From Amycolatopsis decaplanina DSM 44594 (GTDB taxonomy: Bacteria > Actinomycetota > Actinomycetes > Mycobacteriales > Pseudonocardiaceae), in NCBI RefSeq assembly GCF_000342005.1, contig NZ_AOHO01000019.1, forward strand, positions 124,001 through 188,000: 64,000 nucleotides of DNA, written 5' to 3'. Position numbers and translations under genes: made by a program. The first letter of the stretch is position 1; each line of letters opens with the position of its first letter. Positions 20,260-28,626 of the stretch are shown here, piece by piece. Under the pieces are notes generated by a model. That model had not been told where the DNA came from. It ran no database searches and worked only from the letters and a program-made list of their open reading frames with translations.

Positions 20260-20514
20260 TTAGACGGAGGCGAGGAAGTAGATGACGATACCGATCAGCG
20301 CGAGCACCTCGGTCAGCACGAAGGTCGAGAAGGCGATGCTCTGCAGCTTGCCCTGGGCCTCCGGCTGACGGGCGGTGCCGTTGATGACCGCGGCGAAGAT
20401 CAGACCCACACCGATGCCGGGGCCGATCGCGCCGAGGCCGTAACCGATGGCGGCGAGACCCGGGTTGATGTTGGTAGCGGCCTCGGCAGCCTGCGCAAGA
20501 ACGATGTTGCTCAC
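20260..20514 (-). CDS. atpE: F1Fo ATP synthase subunit c
   Basis: An 84-residue proteolipid forming the c-ring. Two hydrophobic hairpin helices flank the polar loop [15 protein letters not shown], the ion-binding carboxylate is the Glu of [11 protein letters not shown], and the first helix has the packing motif [12 protein letters not shown]. The ring couples proton flow to rotation. The start ATG follows AAGGGAA. Confidence 0.97.
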   Translation of the reverse strand: MSNIVLAQAAEAATNINPGLAAIGYGLGAIGPGIGVGLIFAAVINGTARQPEAQGKLQSIAFSTFVLTEVLALIGIVIYFLASV

Positions 20515-20575
20515 GTGCGTTTCCCTTCAAACTCGGTCCGCGCGACTCACGCGGATCGGGGGCTTTTGGTGTTTC

Positions 20576-21373
20576 TCAGTGCTCCGACGCCAGAGCGGCG
20601 CCGATGTAGCCTGCGGACAGCAGAGCGAAAATGTATGCCTGCAGGACCTGGATGAATGCCTCCAGGAACGTCATCGCGATGGCGAACAGGAATGCCACCG
20701 GCGACGCGGCCTTGACGATGCCTTCACCGTCGGTCAGCAGGAAGCTCCCGCCGAGCGTGAAGACCATGATGATGAGGTGACCGGCGAACATCGCGGCGAA
20801 CACCCGGATGGCCAGGGTGGCCGGCGCGATGAAGAACTTCTGCGCGAACTCGATGGTGGAGTACAGCGGCAGAACGAACCCGGGAATACCGGCCGGCGCC
20901 AGTTCCTTCTTCAGGTAACCCTTGAAACCGTGGCGTTTGAACCCGACGTAGTGGTACACCGGGTAAACGACAAGGAACGCGAGAGCGACCGGGAAGCCGA
21001 TTCGCGCCATGGTCGGGAACTGGAAGAACGGGATGATCCCGAAGATGTTGTTCACCAGCACGAAGCTGAAGAGGCCGAGCACGAGCGGGATGAACGGCTT
21101 GAAGTCGGCCGAGCCGATCTGTTCCCGCGCGATGTTGTTGCGGCCGAAGTTGTAAATCGACTCGGCGATGAACTGTCCCTTACCCGGGACGACCTTCAGC
21201 CGGCGCGACGACACCATGAAGTAGGTGACGAGGATGATCAGGGAGATGACCACCAGCAACATCGGCTTGGTGAAGCTCAACCAATAGCCGGAGCCGAACA
21301 ACGGCGGTAGGTTGAAGTCTTTGACGCCAGGCGGCGTGAACTCCGCACCCTCGGCTAGTACCAGCGCGCCCAC
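20576..21373 (-). CDS. atpB: F1Fo ATP synthase subunit a
   Basis: A 265-residue membrane subunit forming the proton half-channels next to the c-ring. LAIRVFAAMFAGHLI carries the essential Arg, and PLVLGLFSFVLVNNIFGIIPF is the conserved helix before it. The GTG start at 21373 follows AAGGAGC. It leads the main atp run; a 379-base gap separates it from atpI. Confidence 0.95.
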   Translation of the reverse strand: MGALVLAEGAEFTPPGVKDFNLPPLFGSGYWLSFTKPMLLVVISLIILVTYFMVSSRRLKVVPGKGQFIAESIYNFGRNNIAREQIGSADFKPFIPLVLGLFSFVLVNNIFGIIPFFQFPTMARIGFPVALAFLVVYPVYHYVGFKRHGFKGYLKKELAPAGIPGFVLPLYSTIEFAQKFFIAPATLAIRVFAAMFAGHLIIMVFTLGGSFLLTDGEGIVKAASPVAFLFAIAMTFLEAFIQVLQAYIFALLSAGYIGAALASEH

Positions 21374-21752
21374 TGGGCTCCTTCCGGTTCTCCCGGCCGG
21401 CGTTCACTCCGCCGGGGGAATCGTCACGATCTGGACTTAACGTACCCGACACGTATCGGGCCGTCGGAGGCGGCCACCCCACGATGTGCTGAACACGGTT
21501 TCACGTTCCGCACACGAGGATTCTCGATGCAGTGCTCCCGGGAGACAGACGCCTACCAGCGGGTAATGAGGGACGATTCAACACCGTCGCCACACTGCTG
21601 TTCGGGGTTCGTCATCAGGAGCCGGCAGCCGAGGCCGCCGCCCATACGCGGACCATATCAGCAGGTTCCGACGGGCCGTACAGGCGTACTACATTGCCCC
21701 CGATCGGCCCAGGACCTAGGTCCCGTCCCAGGTCAGGACCTCGGTCCCGGGA
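21374..21752. other. Gap between atpI and atpB: probable atp promoter and hairpins
   Basis: No convincing gene is seen in 379 bases. Near the atpI stop, two related palindromes lie 24 bases apart: GGACCTAGGTCC (21712-21723, perfect) and GGACCTCGGTCC (21736-21747, one mismatched pair). They could form a terminator behind atpI. Nearer atpB, CCCGA-6 nt-TCGGG forms a short dyad around 21448. The gap probably holds the promoter for atpB onward. Confidence 0.45.
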
Positions 21753-22208
21753 TCAGCGGGAAGCGGGGATGATCGTCGGGATCTTGGTCTTGCGGAAGGC
21801 CGCGAACTCCACCGCGGCGGCCACGAGAATCGCGACGATCATGGTGACTCCCAAGGCCATCGGGTGGATCGAGGTCACCCCGCGCAGCAGGCTCAGCGCC
21901 GCGAAAAGGACGACGATCTTGAGCACGTAACCACCGAGAGCGATCACCATCACGAACATCGGATCCATGCCCGCGCTGAAGCGCATCAGGCCCAGCGTCG
22001 CGAGAGCGGACACGATGGCGAGCACGCCGCCGATGACCGAGCCGAGCAGGCCCGGGAGTCCATTGAGGATGGTGAACACCACGATGCAGATCAGCACCGC
22101 GGGCGGAACCAGCTTCAGGGAGGCCTTCATCATCGCGTTGGCCGCCTGCAGAACCACCTTGGCGTGAGGGTTCTCCTCCGCCTCGACGGTCTTCTCGGTC
22201 TCGCTCAC
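21753..22208 (-). CDS. atpI: ATP synthase accessory protein I-like membrane protein
   Basis: A 151-residue protein with four hydrophobic segments after a charged N-terminus (SETEKTVEAEENP). The position directly ahead of atpB and the four-helix layout match the AtpI-like protein of actinobacteria (Rv1303-like), thought to help c-ring assembly or Mg handling. GTG at 22208 follows AGGGAG at good distance. Sequence conservation in this family is low, so the call rests partly on position. Confidence 0.75.
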   Translation of the reverse strand: MSETEKTVEAEENPHAKVVLQAANAMMKASLKLVPPAVLICIVVFTILNGLPGLLGSVIGGVLAIVSALATLGLMRFSAGMDPMFVMVIALGGYVLKIVVLFAALSLLRGVTSIHPMALGVTMIVAILVAAAVEFAAFRKTKIPTIIPASR

Positions 22209-22287
22209 AGAAAACTCCCTGGTTGTCTCAGCCCGCCAGTGTAGGCCCGTACCGATGTGGACGTTCAGGCAGTCTGAGTTGTGCCGT

Positions 22288-23439
22288 TCAGGCGGTCCGG
22301 TTCCGCGACCGCAGCCTGGGCACGATCGACACCAGGGTCGCCAGCAGGAAGCCGAATCCGACAATCCAGAAAACCGCGACACTGTCGAAGAGCGTGACCG
22401 AAACGGCGCCGAACGCGAGCAGGCCCGCCCACAAGTAGATGAGCAGCACCGCGCGACGCTGGGAATGGCCGATCTCCAGCAAACGGTGATGCAGGTGCAT
22501 CTTGTCCGCGGCGAACGGGCTCTCACCGCGACGGGTGCGGCGGATGACCGCCATGATCAGGTCGAGCATCGGCACGAACAGCACCGCGGCGACCACGACG
22601 AGCGGCGAGAGCAGCGCCAGCGCGTCCTTGCCGCTGAACTGCGGGTACGGCACGCGGCCCGACGCGGACGTCGTCGCGCCGGCCAGCATGAGACCGATCA
22701 TCATCGAGCCCGAATCGCCCATGAAGATCTTCGCGGGCTGGAAGTTGTACGGCAGGAAGCCCAGACAGGCGCCGGCGAGCGTGGCGGCGATGAGGGCGGG
22801 CGGGTACGCGCCGACGTCGCCACCCGAGGAATCGAGCAGGCCGAGCGAAAAGGAGCACGTCGCAGCGGCGGCGATGAAGCCGAGGCCGCCGGCGAGCCCG
22901 TCGAGGCCGTCGACGAAGTTCATCGCGTTGACCATGACGACCACCAGCACGACGGTCAGCAGCGCGCCCTGGTTCTTGTCCAGCACCAGCACCTGGCCGA
23001 AGGACTCGCCACCGCCGCCCCACGGCACCCAGAACGACACCCACTGCACACCGAAGATCACCAGGATCCCGGCGCACATGACCTGACCGGCCAGTTTGGT
23101 CCAGGCGTCCAGCTCGAACCGGTCGTCGAGCGCGCCGATCAGGGAGATCACACCCGCGGCGAGCAGGACACCCAGCGAGTCGAAGGAGAAGTCGAAGCCG
23201 CGGCTCAGCGCGGGCAGCTGGTGCGCGAGCCCCATCGCGGCGGCGACACCGAGGAAGATGCCGATGCCGCCCATGCGCGGGATCGGGGTGACGTGGACGT
23301 CGCGGGCGCGCGGGTTGGCGATCGCGCCGATCCGGATCGCGACCCGGCGCACGACGCCGGTGAGCAGGAAGGTCACGGCCGCCGCGGTGAGGGCGACGAG
23401 GAGGTACTCCCGGATCGGGAGGCCTTGCGTGGGAGGCAT
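22288..23439 (-). CDS. wecA: Undecaprenyl-phosphate GlcNAc-1-phosphate transferase
   Basis: A 383-residue polytopic enzyme of the MraY/WecA superfamily. The Mg-binding IGALDDRFEL, the catalytic NAMNFVDGLDGLAGG, KIFMGDSGSMMIG and the WecA-type His loop KMHLHHRLLEIGHS are present. It moves GlcNAc-1-P onto the decaprenyl or undecaprenyl carrier, which in this group starts the linkage unit joining arabinogalactan to peptidoglycan. Its place between sua5 and atpI matches rfe in M. tuberculosis. The upstream gap holds 21-base tandem repeats. Confidence 0.93.
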   Translation of the reverse strand: MPPTQGLPIREYLLVALTAAAVTFLLTGVVRRVAIRIGAIANPRARDVHVTPIPRMGGIGIFLGVAAAMGLAHQLPALSRGFDFSFDSLGVLLAAGVISLIGALDDRFELDAWTKLAGQVMCAGILVIFGVQWVSFWVPWGGGGESFGQVLVLDKNQGALLTVVLVVVMVNAMNFVDGLDGLAGGLGFIAAAATCSFSLGLLDSSGGDVGAYPPALIAATLAGACLGFLPYNFQPAKIFMGDSGSMMIGLMLAGATTSASGRVPYPQFSGKDALALLSPLVVVAAVLFVPMLDLIMAVIRRTRRGESPFAADKMHLHHRLLEIGHSQRRAVLLIYLWAGLLAFGAVSVTLFDSVAVFWIVGFGFLLATLVSIVPRLRSRNRTA

Positions 23440-23552
23440 GATCGCGTTACGCCGCCGAGGTCCAAGTCACTCGAACACGCTACCGCGTGAGGGGGATACG
23501 GCGGCCGACGGTCCTAATGTCGCTTGGTCCTGCTTCGCGCGTGCGGAAAGAC

Positions 23553-23660
23553 CGCACATACGTGTCGGGTCTCCGCACACCCGTGCGTGGAAACCGCACA
23601 CGTGCGTGACGGGCCGGCACACACGTGTGACGGGTTGACACACGGGTGTGACGGGTTGAC
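23553..23660. repeat. Five degenerate 21-bp tandem repeats, each a dyad
   Basis: Units start near 23553, 23573, 23594, 23615 and 23636. Each follows the pattern C-GCACAC-2/3 nt-GTG(C/T)G(T), then GACGGG(T/C) in the last three, so every unit contains its own CACAC/GTGTG dyad. The spacing of 20-21 bases is two helical turns, placing the dyads on one face of the DNA. The array lies between the sua5 stop and the wecA start, over the likely wecA promoter. Confidence 0.65.
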
Positions 23661-23668
23661 ACGCCGCG

Positions 23669-24319
23669 CTAGGCGAGTGACTCCGCGGGCACGCCCAGTA
23701 CTTCCGCGACGGCGGCGCGGCTGACCGCGCCCTCCCGCAGGATGACCGGGTCGTCGCCGGTGAGATCGACCATCGTGGACGGAACGGGCTCGCCGGAGGA
23801 GCCACCGTCGAGGTACACCGCGACGCTGTCACCGAGCTGATCGACCGCCTCCTGCGCGGTGGTGGCGGGCGGACGGCCCGACACGTTCGCGCTGGAGACC
23901 GCCATCGGGCCGACATCTCGCAGCAGTTCCAGCGCGACCGGGTGAAGCGGCATCCGCAGCATCACCGTTCCGCGTGACTGGCCCAGATCCCACTGCAGGC
24001 TCGGCGCGTGCGGAAGGATGATGGAGAGGTCGCCGGGCCAGAAGGCCTCGATGAGCGCGCGAGCCTGCGGCGGCGTGCCGAGCACGAGTCCGTCCACAGT
24101 GGACCAGGAGCCGACCAGGACACCGACCGGCATGTCCGGACCGCGGTTCTTGGCCCGCAGGAGGGACTGGACGGCGCCGCCGTCGAAGGCGTCCGCGCCG
24201 ATGCCGTAGACCGTGTCGGTCGGGAGGACGACGAGACGGCTGGAGCGCACCGCGCTCGCCGCCGCGGCGAGCCCGTCGGCCCGCGTTTCACGCTTGCTGC
24301 AGTCGTACACCGCGCTCAT
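23669..24319 (-). CDS. tsaC: L-threonylcarbamoyladenylate synthase (Sua5/YrdC/TsaC)
   Basis: A 216-residue YrdC-domain enzyme that makes threonylcarbamoyl-AMP for the t6A modification of ANN-decoding tRNAs. VVLPTDTVYGIGADAFD and PGDLSIILPHA are the nucleotide-binding signatures, and SSANVSGRPPATTAQEA is the conserved C-terminal motif. ATG at 24319 gives the normal length. It usually follows prmC; here a metalloprotease gene separates them. Confidence 0.92.
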   Translation of the reverse strand: MSAVYDCSKRETRADGLAAAASAVRSSRLVVLPTDTVYGIGADAFDGGAVQSLLRAKNRGPDMPVGVLVGSWSTVDGLVLGTPPQARALIEAFWPGDLSIILPHAPSLQWDLGQSRGTVMLRMPLHPVALELLRDVGPMAVSSANVSGRPPATTAQEAVDQLGDSVAVYLDGGSSGEPVPSTMVDLTGDDPVILREGAVSRAAVAEVLGVPAESLA

Positions 24320-24342
24320 GACAGGTGAGCGTAGCGCTGGGG

Positions 24343-24419
24343 CTGAAGGGCCCTTTCCCCGCATACGATGCACCGAAGGGGCCCTTCGCCGCGTTGCATG
24401 CGGCGAAAGGCCCCTTCAG
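24343..24419. repeat. Compound hairpin repeat (family D) between sua5 and the metalloprotease gene
   Basis: Outer arms CTGAAGGGCCCTTTC and GAAAGGCCCCTTCAG pair almost perfectly; inside lie a GAAGGGGCCCTTC palindrome and a CGCCGC/GCGGCG stem. It sits seven bases past the metalloprotease stop, so it can act as its terminator. The GAAGG..CCTTC core relates it loosely to family B. Confidence 0.75.
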
Positions 24420-24425
24420 CAACCG

Positions 24426-26411
24426 TCAGAAGGCGAAAGCGGTACAGACAGATGTCGCCGTCTTCGCCGGGTCCGCGATCGACGTCGCGGTCAGCTTGAT
24501 GTGCGCGACGTGGTCACCACCCGCGGCCCGTTTGGCGTGCACCGTCGCCGAAGACCGCCCGCCGAACGGGACGGTCGACAGCTCGTTCGGCAGCCGCACC
24601 TCCCAGCCCTTCGCGCCGGTGGACGCGCTCAGGCGGTAGGTGTCGGTGTTGTAAGGCGCCGCCGCGCCCTTCGCGTCGCTAGTGTTGAGCACCGGGAACG
24701 AGCAGCTCGCGAGCCCCTGCGTGGCGAACGCCGGGGCCGACGGCCACAGCGAAACGCCCCTGGCCTGCGAACCCGCGCCGTCGAGCGAAGCCACCGTGAC
24801 GACGTAGGACAGCACGCCCTTGCGGTCGCGCTCGACGTCCGAGACGAGGAACTTGAGCCTGTTCGCCTCGTCGGTGTACTCGTACTTGCTCGCGGAACCG
24901 GTGCCCGCCTTGAACGCGGCGTCGTTGAGCTGGCGGTAGTCGCCGATCGGGATCGGGACCGGGGTGCCGTCGGGCTTCTTGTAGTCGGTCATGCCGATGT
25001 CGGCCGGGTTCGCGTCGACGATCCATTCGAACGGCGCGTTGTCCTGGTTCTTCGTCTTCGCGATGATCACGCCGGAATCGGGGGCGAAGGAATCGCTGCC
25101 CATCCGGTCGACGACCTCGACGGTGTAATTGTTGTACCCACCGCCGTCGCAGAACGGATCCTTCGAACGATCACATTTCGGCGAAAGGTCCCCGCCGGTG
25201 AGCGCGATGTTGATGCCGCTGTAGGCGCCCTGTCCGGGAAGGACCGAACGCGCCGTGATCCTCGCCGAAACCGGGCCGGTCTCGGCGAGCTGGTTCCGGT
25301 CGAGCTTCAGCACGTCTTCGGGATCGATGATGTCGAGCTTCATCTTGGTGCGCAGCATGTGGTGCGAACCCATCGATCCGCCCTGTGTCGCCGGGATCTG
25401 CCAGCGCGTGTGCGGCCCACCGGGGCCGTTGAAGCTGCCGCGGGACATCATCTCCCACGGTCCGGTGTAGGTACGGGACGGCGGATTCCCGAACGGGTTG
25501 TTGTAGTTGTCGCCGATGCCGAGAATGTGGCTGAATTCGTGCGCGTAGACCCCCTGGCCCGAGCTTTCCGCCTGGGTCGAGGAACCGGTGACCGCGTTCG
25601 GCCAGATGCTCGCCGCGGATTTCCACGACGTCCACGGGACATAGCGGGTGGACGCGGCGTTCGGCATTCCCGCGACACCGGGCCCGAATTCGTCGGGCAC
25701 GTTCTCGCGTTCGCCGAACTTCATCACGCCGAATTCCTGCCAGGTCGAACTTTCGTCCTGTCCGGCGGAAAGATAGAAGACGAAGTCGAACTGCTTGGAG
25801 ATGTCACCCACGTCCGCCCGCCAGGCCGCGCCCGCGTCGGCGCGCAGGTCGCGTTGGCAGTTCGCGTCCGGCGGACAGGCGTCGGGCTGGAACTCCATGC
25901 CGTATTCGAAGGACTTGCCGGGCAGGCGATACGGCCCGAACGCGGTCAGTTCGACACCCAGCCTGCCGCCGGAGTCCTCCATCCAGTACTCGTTGATCGT
26001 GTGACCCTGGTTGAGCGCCTGCGGCTTGTTGAGGAAGTCCTGGTAGAACTTCGCGACCTCCGCGCGGGGGATGCCGCTCGCGGCGGGGCCGGGGTTGCCG
26101 AACACCGTCGAACGCGGGGGCTGCGTGACGGCGAATTCCTGATCCGGGTAGTCCGCGAGCACCACGGCGCCCTTGAACATCCGCTTGGTCGGCTTCAGCG
26201 CCGGGTCGGCCCAGTTGGTCCCGGGCGGTTTGCGGTAGTCGTCCCACGTCATGTGGTCCTGGTTCTCCCAGATCGACCCGTCGATCGGGGCGGGCCAGCC
26301 CTTCACCGGAGCCGCGGCGGACGCGGGCTGGTCGACCAGACCCGGCAGTAGCGCGACGGTGGCGAGGACGGCGAGTGTTCTGAGTGGGGCTCGTCGGAGA
26401 GACGATCGCAT
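24426..26411 (-). CDS. Secreted M6-family metalloprotease (immune-inhibitor-A-like)
   Basis: A 661-residue exported protein with a signal peptide (about residues 1-33, cut after ASA). The zinc motif HEFSHILG lies near residues 291-298 (HExxH form), with the M6-type GDNYNNPFGNPP and GPWEMMSRG downstream. Four Cys in two pairs (ACPPDANC; KCDRSKDPFC) suggest disulfides. Homologues degrade extracellular proteins. The ATG follows GGGAGGTG. It interrupts the usual prmC-sua5 pair, so it is probably a later insertion in the housekeeping block. Confidence 0.85.
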   Translation of the reverse strand: MRSSLRRAPLRTLAVLATVALLPGLVDQPASAAAPVKGWPAPIDGSIWENQDHMTWDDYRKPPGTNWADPALKPTKRMFKGAVVLADYPDQEFAVTQPPRSTVFGNPGPAASGIPRAEVAKFYQDFLNKPQALNQGHTINEYWMEDSGGRLGVELTAFGPYRLPGKSFEYGMEFQPDACPPDANCQRDLRADAGAAWRADVGDISKQFDFVFYLSAGQDESSTWQEFGVMKFGERENVPDEFGPGVAGMPNAASTRYVPWTSWKSAASIWPNAVTGSSTQAESSGQGVYAHEFSHILGIGDNYNNPFGNPPSRTYTGPWEMMSRGSFNGPGGPHTRWQIPATQGGSMGSHHMLRTKMKLDIIDPEDVLKLDRNQLAETGPVSARITARSVLPGQGAYSGINIALTGGDLSPKCDRSKDPFCDGGGYNNYTVEVVDRMGSDSFAPDSGVIIAKTKNQDNAPFEWIVDANPADIGMTDYKKPDGTPVPIPIGDYRQLNDAAFKAGTGSASKYEYTDEANRLKFLVSDVERDRKGVLSYVVTVASLDGAGSQARGVSLWPSAPAFATQGLASCSFPVLNTSDAKGAAAPYNTDTYRLSASTGAKGWEVRLPNELSTVPFGGRSSATVHAKRAAGGDHVAHIKLTATSIADPAKTATSVCTAFAF

Positions 26412-26613
26412 CGGGGTACACCTCCCAGTCGGACCGCCGATAGGCGGCCGTGATCGACGTTAGGAGGTGGGCTTTGCCCTGGGCACCGCCGGAAGTCGTG
26501 AGTCTCGCTAACTATCCGGCCCGACGCCTACTGCGACCAGGCGACTGCTTGCGATGGAAAGGTCGCGTGGCGTGCGGGGATCACCCCTGCGCACGGGTTT
26601 CGCCTGGTCGCGA

Positions 26614-26670
26614 GGTCCGTGAAGGCCTCCTTGAGGGACCCAGAGTCCCTCAAGGAGGCCTTCACGGACC
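26614..26670. repeat. Hairpin repeat, family B (copy 1)
   Basis: Perfect 26-base arms with a five-base loop; the arm core is GTGAAGGCCTCCTT. The next copy is at 35867-35913. It lies in the 3' region of prmC and upstream of the metalloprotease gene, so it may end prmC transcription. Confidence 0.88.
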
Positions 26671-26687
26671 ACCTACCCACCGCGATT

Positions 26688-26702
26688 AGGTGCCGAATTG
26701 CG
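26688..26702. repeat. Solitary half of a family C hairpin
   Basis: AGGTGCCGAATTGCG equals the right arm end of the family C hairpins at 12179 and 46454, but the partner arm is absent. This is either a decayed copy or a separate half-site. Confidence 0.6.
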
Positions 26703-26712
26703 GTGGGGAAGC

Positions 26713-27579
26713 TCAGGAGACACGCAAGGCGGTGACGAAACGCGGCCGCCCGGCGAGGTCGAGGTGACCCTGCACGTCCGTCAGCACCCGCCGCGCCCGC
26801 ACGAGCGCCGGGACGGCGGAGCCGTGCGTGTCGTCGTGCTCGATCGCCATCCCGCCGGTGGGCCGCAGCAGGCGCGCGGCGGCCGCGATCGCGTGCCGGA
26901 TCACCGCCAGCCCGCTCTCCTCCGCGAACACCGCCCGCGGCGGGTCGTGCTCGGCGACCTCCGCCGGCACCGGCGTGCCTTCCGGGACGTACGGCGGGTT
27001 GCACAGGACCAGGTCGACGAGCCCGTCGAGTTCGGCGAACATCGTGCTGTCCGCGACGTCGCCGGAGTACAGCCGGATGGGCGTGTCCCCCGCGTCGGCG
27101 TGGACGTCGGCGTTGTGCCGGGCCCAGGCGAGCGCCTGGGCGTCGATGTCGACGGCGTAGACGACGGCGTCCGGCCGCGCGTGCTGCACGGCCAGCGCCA
27201 GCGCACCCGAGCCGGTGCACAGATCGACCACCACGGGGTACTCGCGCCCGTGCAGCAGTTTGAGGCCCCATTCCAGCAGCAGTTCGGTCTCCGGACGCGG
27301 GACGAACACCCCGGCGCCGACATTGACCGTGATGTCGCCGAGCGCGGCCCAGCCGGTGAGGTACTGCAGCGGGATCCGTTTGGCCCGCTGGTTCACGAGC
27401 TGGCCGATCGCGTCGATGACCGGCGGGTCCACCAGCGGCACCATCGGCAGGCGGCCGCGTTCGACGCCGAGGACATGGGAGGCGATCAGTTCCGCGTCCG
27501 AGCGCGGTGACGCCACACCGGCCTCGGTGAGGATGCGGGTCGCTTCCATGATGGCGAGGCGCAACGGCTGCCGGTTCAC
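26713..27579 (-). CDS. prmC: Peptide chain release factor N5-glutamine methyltransferase
   Basis: A 288-residue SAM-dependent methylase that modifies the GGQ glutamine of release factors. Motif I VVVDLCTGSGALALA and the catalytic NPPYVPEG are present, with the N-terminal helical release-factor-binding domain (residues 1-80). GTG at 27579 follows AAGGAAC. Its partner prfA normally sits immediately upstream, but here 5.6 kb of other genes separate them. Confidence 0.93.
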   Translation of the reverse strand: MNRQPLRLAIMEATRILTEAGVASPRSDAELIASHVLGVERGRLPMVPLVDPPVIDAIGQLVNQRAKRIPLQYLTGWAALGDITVNVGAGVFVPRPETELLLEWGLKLLHGREYPVVVDLCTGSGALALAVQHARPDAVVYAVDIDAQALAWARHNADVHADAGDTPIRLYSGDVADSTMFAELDGLVDLVLCNPPYVPEGTPVPAEVAEHDPPRAVFAEESGLAVIRHAIAAAARLLRPTGGMAIEHDDTHGSAVPALVRARRVLTDVQGHLDLAGRPRFVTALRVS

Positions 27580-27663
27580 TGGTGTTCCTTCACAGAGTCA
27601 AGCCTGACACACGAGGCACGCGTGCCGGGGTCGATACACGCGGGCTCAGGGTATCGATTCCTT

Positions 27664-28212
27664 TCAGCGCACCCGCCACGAGAGCGAGGACAACGTCAGC
27701 GCCGCTTCGGCCACACGCCGCGCGAGGTCGGTCTGGAGGCTCTTCGTAGCCGAAGCGATCCACTCGTCCACGTTCCGTACACCGACATCGCGGTACTCGA
27801 CGGCCTGAAGCAGCATCTCGAGCTTGTCCGCGTCGCGCGCGTACAGCGCCTCCAGGCTTTCCGCGCTTTCGTACTCGTCGACGGCGTCGCGCACCGAGTC
27901 ACGCGCGGCGCCGGGTAGCGCCGAAGTCTGCGCGGCGGTGATCGCCCGCGGGTCCGGCTTCTCGACGAAACCCTTGATCGTGTGCGGGAGGTCGCCGGTC
28001 CGCGTCTCCTGTGTGTCGTGCCAGAGCGCGAGGTACGCCGCCCTCGCCGGGTCCGCGCCGCCCTCGGCCGCCAGCAGGCCGGCCAGTTGCGCGACCCGTG
28101 TGGTGTGCTCGGCGACCGATTCGGGATCGCGGACTCCCGCCTGCCACCAGCCCGCCCGCCGGATCCGCTTGAGCACACCCAGTTCGAACCCGAATCTGGC
28201 CAGGGCTTCCAC
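27664..28212 (-). CDS. HD-domain phosphohydrolase (YfbR/HDDC2-like)
   Basis: A 182-residue HD-fold protein. The metal ligands are the His of VAEHTTRVAQLA, the HD pair in LALWHDTQETRTGD, and a later Asp in LYARDADKLEMLLQA. This layout is that of the 5'-deoxynucleotidase-like HD group, which removes phosphate from nucleoside monophosphates. GTG at 28212 has AGGAGA just before it. It lies eight bases after the MerR regulator gene, so the two form a small operon. Confidence 0.8.
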   Translation of the reverse strand: MEALARFGFELGVLKRIRRAGWWQAGVRDPESVAEHTTRVAQLAGLLAAEGGADPARAAYLALWHDTQETRTGDLPHTIKGFVEKPDPRAITAAQTSALPGAARDSVRDAVDEYESAESLEALYARDADKLEMLLQAVEYRDVGVRNVDEWIASATKSLQTDLARRVAEAALTLSSLSWRVR

Positions 28213-28219
28213 AGTTCTC

Positions 28220-28567
28220 CTACACGTCGGCGGTGAGATATCCGGCCAGTGTCCCGCGCCGCTGCCGGAGCGTGTCGATGCGGTCGTCCATTTCGGTCAG
28301 TTCGCGCCGGATCTCCGCCACGACCGTGGGGCACAGGTCGAGTTCCGGCAGTTCGCCGTTCGCGCACGGCAGCAGCTTCGCGATGACCTGTGTGGTCAGC
28401 CCGGCCGCGAGGAGCGCGCGGATCTGCCGCACCGTGGTGACCGCGTCGTCGTCGAAGGTGCGGTAGCCGTTGAAGTCGCGCCGCGAGACCAGCAGTCCCT
28501 GCTCCTCGTAGTAGCGCAGCAGCCGGTGGCTCACGCCGGTCCGCCGGGACAGCTCGCCGATCAGCAT
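28220..28567 (-). CDS. MerR-family transcriptional regulator
   Basis: A 115-residue regulator. The N-terminal winged helix reads MLIGELSRRTGVSHRLLRYYEEQGLL, then a dimerisation coiled coil (VVAEIRRELTEMDDRIDTL). Two Cys (PCANG; DLCPT) lie in the linker region but there is no clear C-terminal metal-binding loop. It is divergent from a hydrolase gene whose promoter has the long spacer MerR proteins need, so it probably controls that gene and itself. Confidence 0.88.
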   Translation of the reverse strand: MLIGELSRRTGVSHRLLRYYEEQGLLVSRRDFNGYRTFDDDAVTTVRQIRALLAAGLTTQVIAKLLPCANGELPELDLCPTVVAEIRRELTEMDDRIDTLRQRRGTLAGYLTADV

Positions 28568-28587
28568 GTGACCCCCGTCATCCGAGT

Positions 28588-28619
28588 TTGACCTTCACAT
28601 CGATGTCAGTACCTAACGT
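28588..28619 (+). promoter_or_regulatory. MerR-type promoter with long spacer and central dyad
   Basis: TTGACC (28588-28593) and TAACGT (28614-28619) are about 20 bases apart, longer than the 17 of an ordinary promoter. Between them lies the perfect palindrome ACATCGATGT (28597-28606). This matches how MerR proteins bind between the boxes and untwist the DNA. Confidence 0.5.
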
Positions 28620-28626
28620 CGCCGGC

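Larger units (their letters stand above)
26412..26712. other. Gap upstream of the metalloprotease with two hairpin-family pieces, no gene
   Basis: The 301 bases hold the metalloprotease promoter region, a full family B hairpin at 26614-26670, and a lone half of family C (AGGTGCCGAATTGCG, 26688-26702) 10 bases from the prmC stop. No frame here has coding character. Confidence 0.6.

Noticed and set aside
23553..23660. CRISPR array
   Set aside because: Units are 21 bases with no unique spacers, only five degenerate copies, and no cas genes are near.
26528..27271. A minus-strand frame overlapping prmC
   Set aside because: It lies in a different frame from the well-supported prmC and runs through a hairpin repeat; its translation is Arg/Ala/Gly-rich with no motif.
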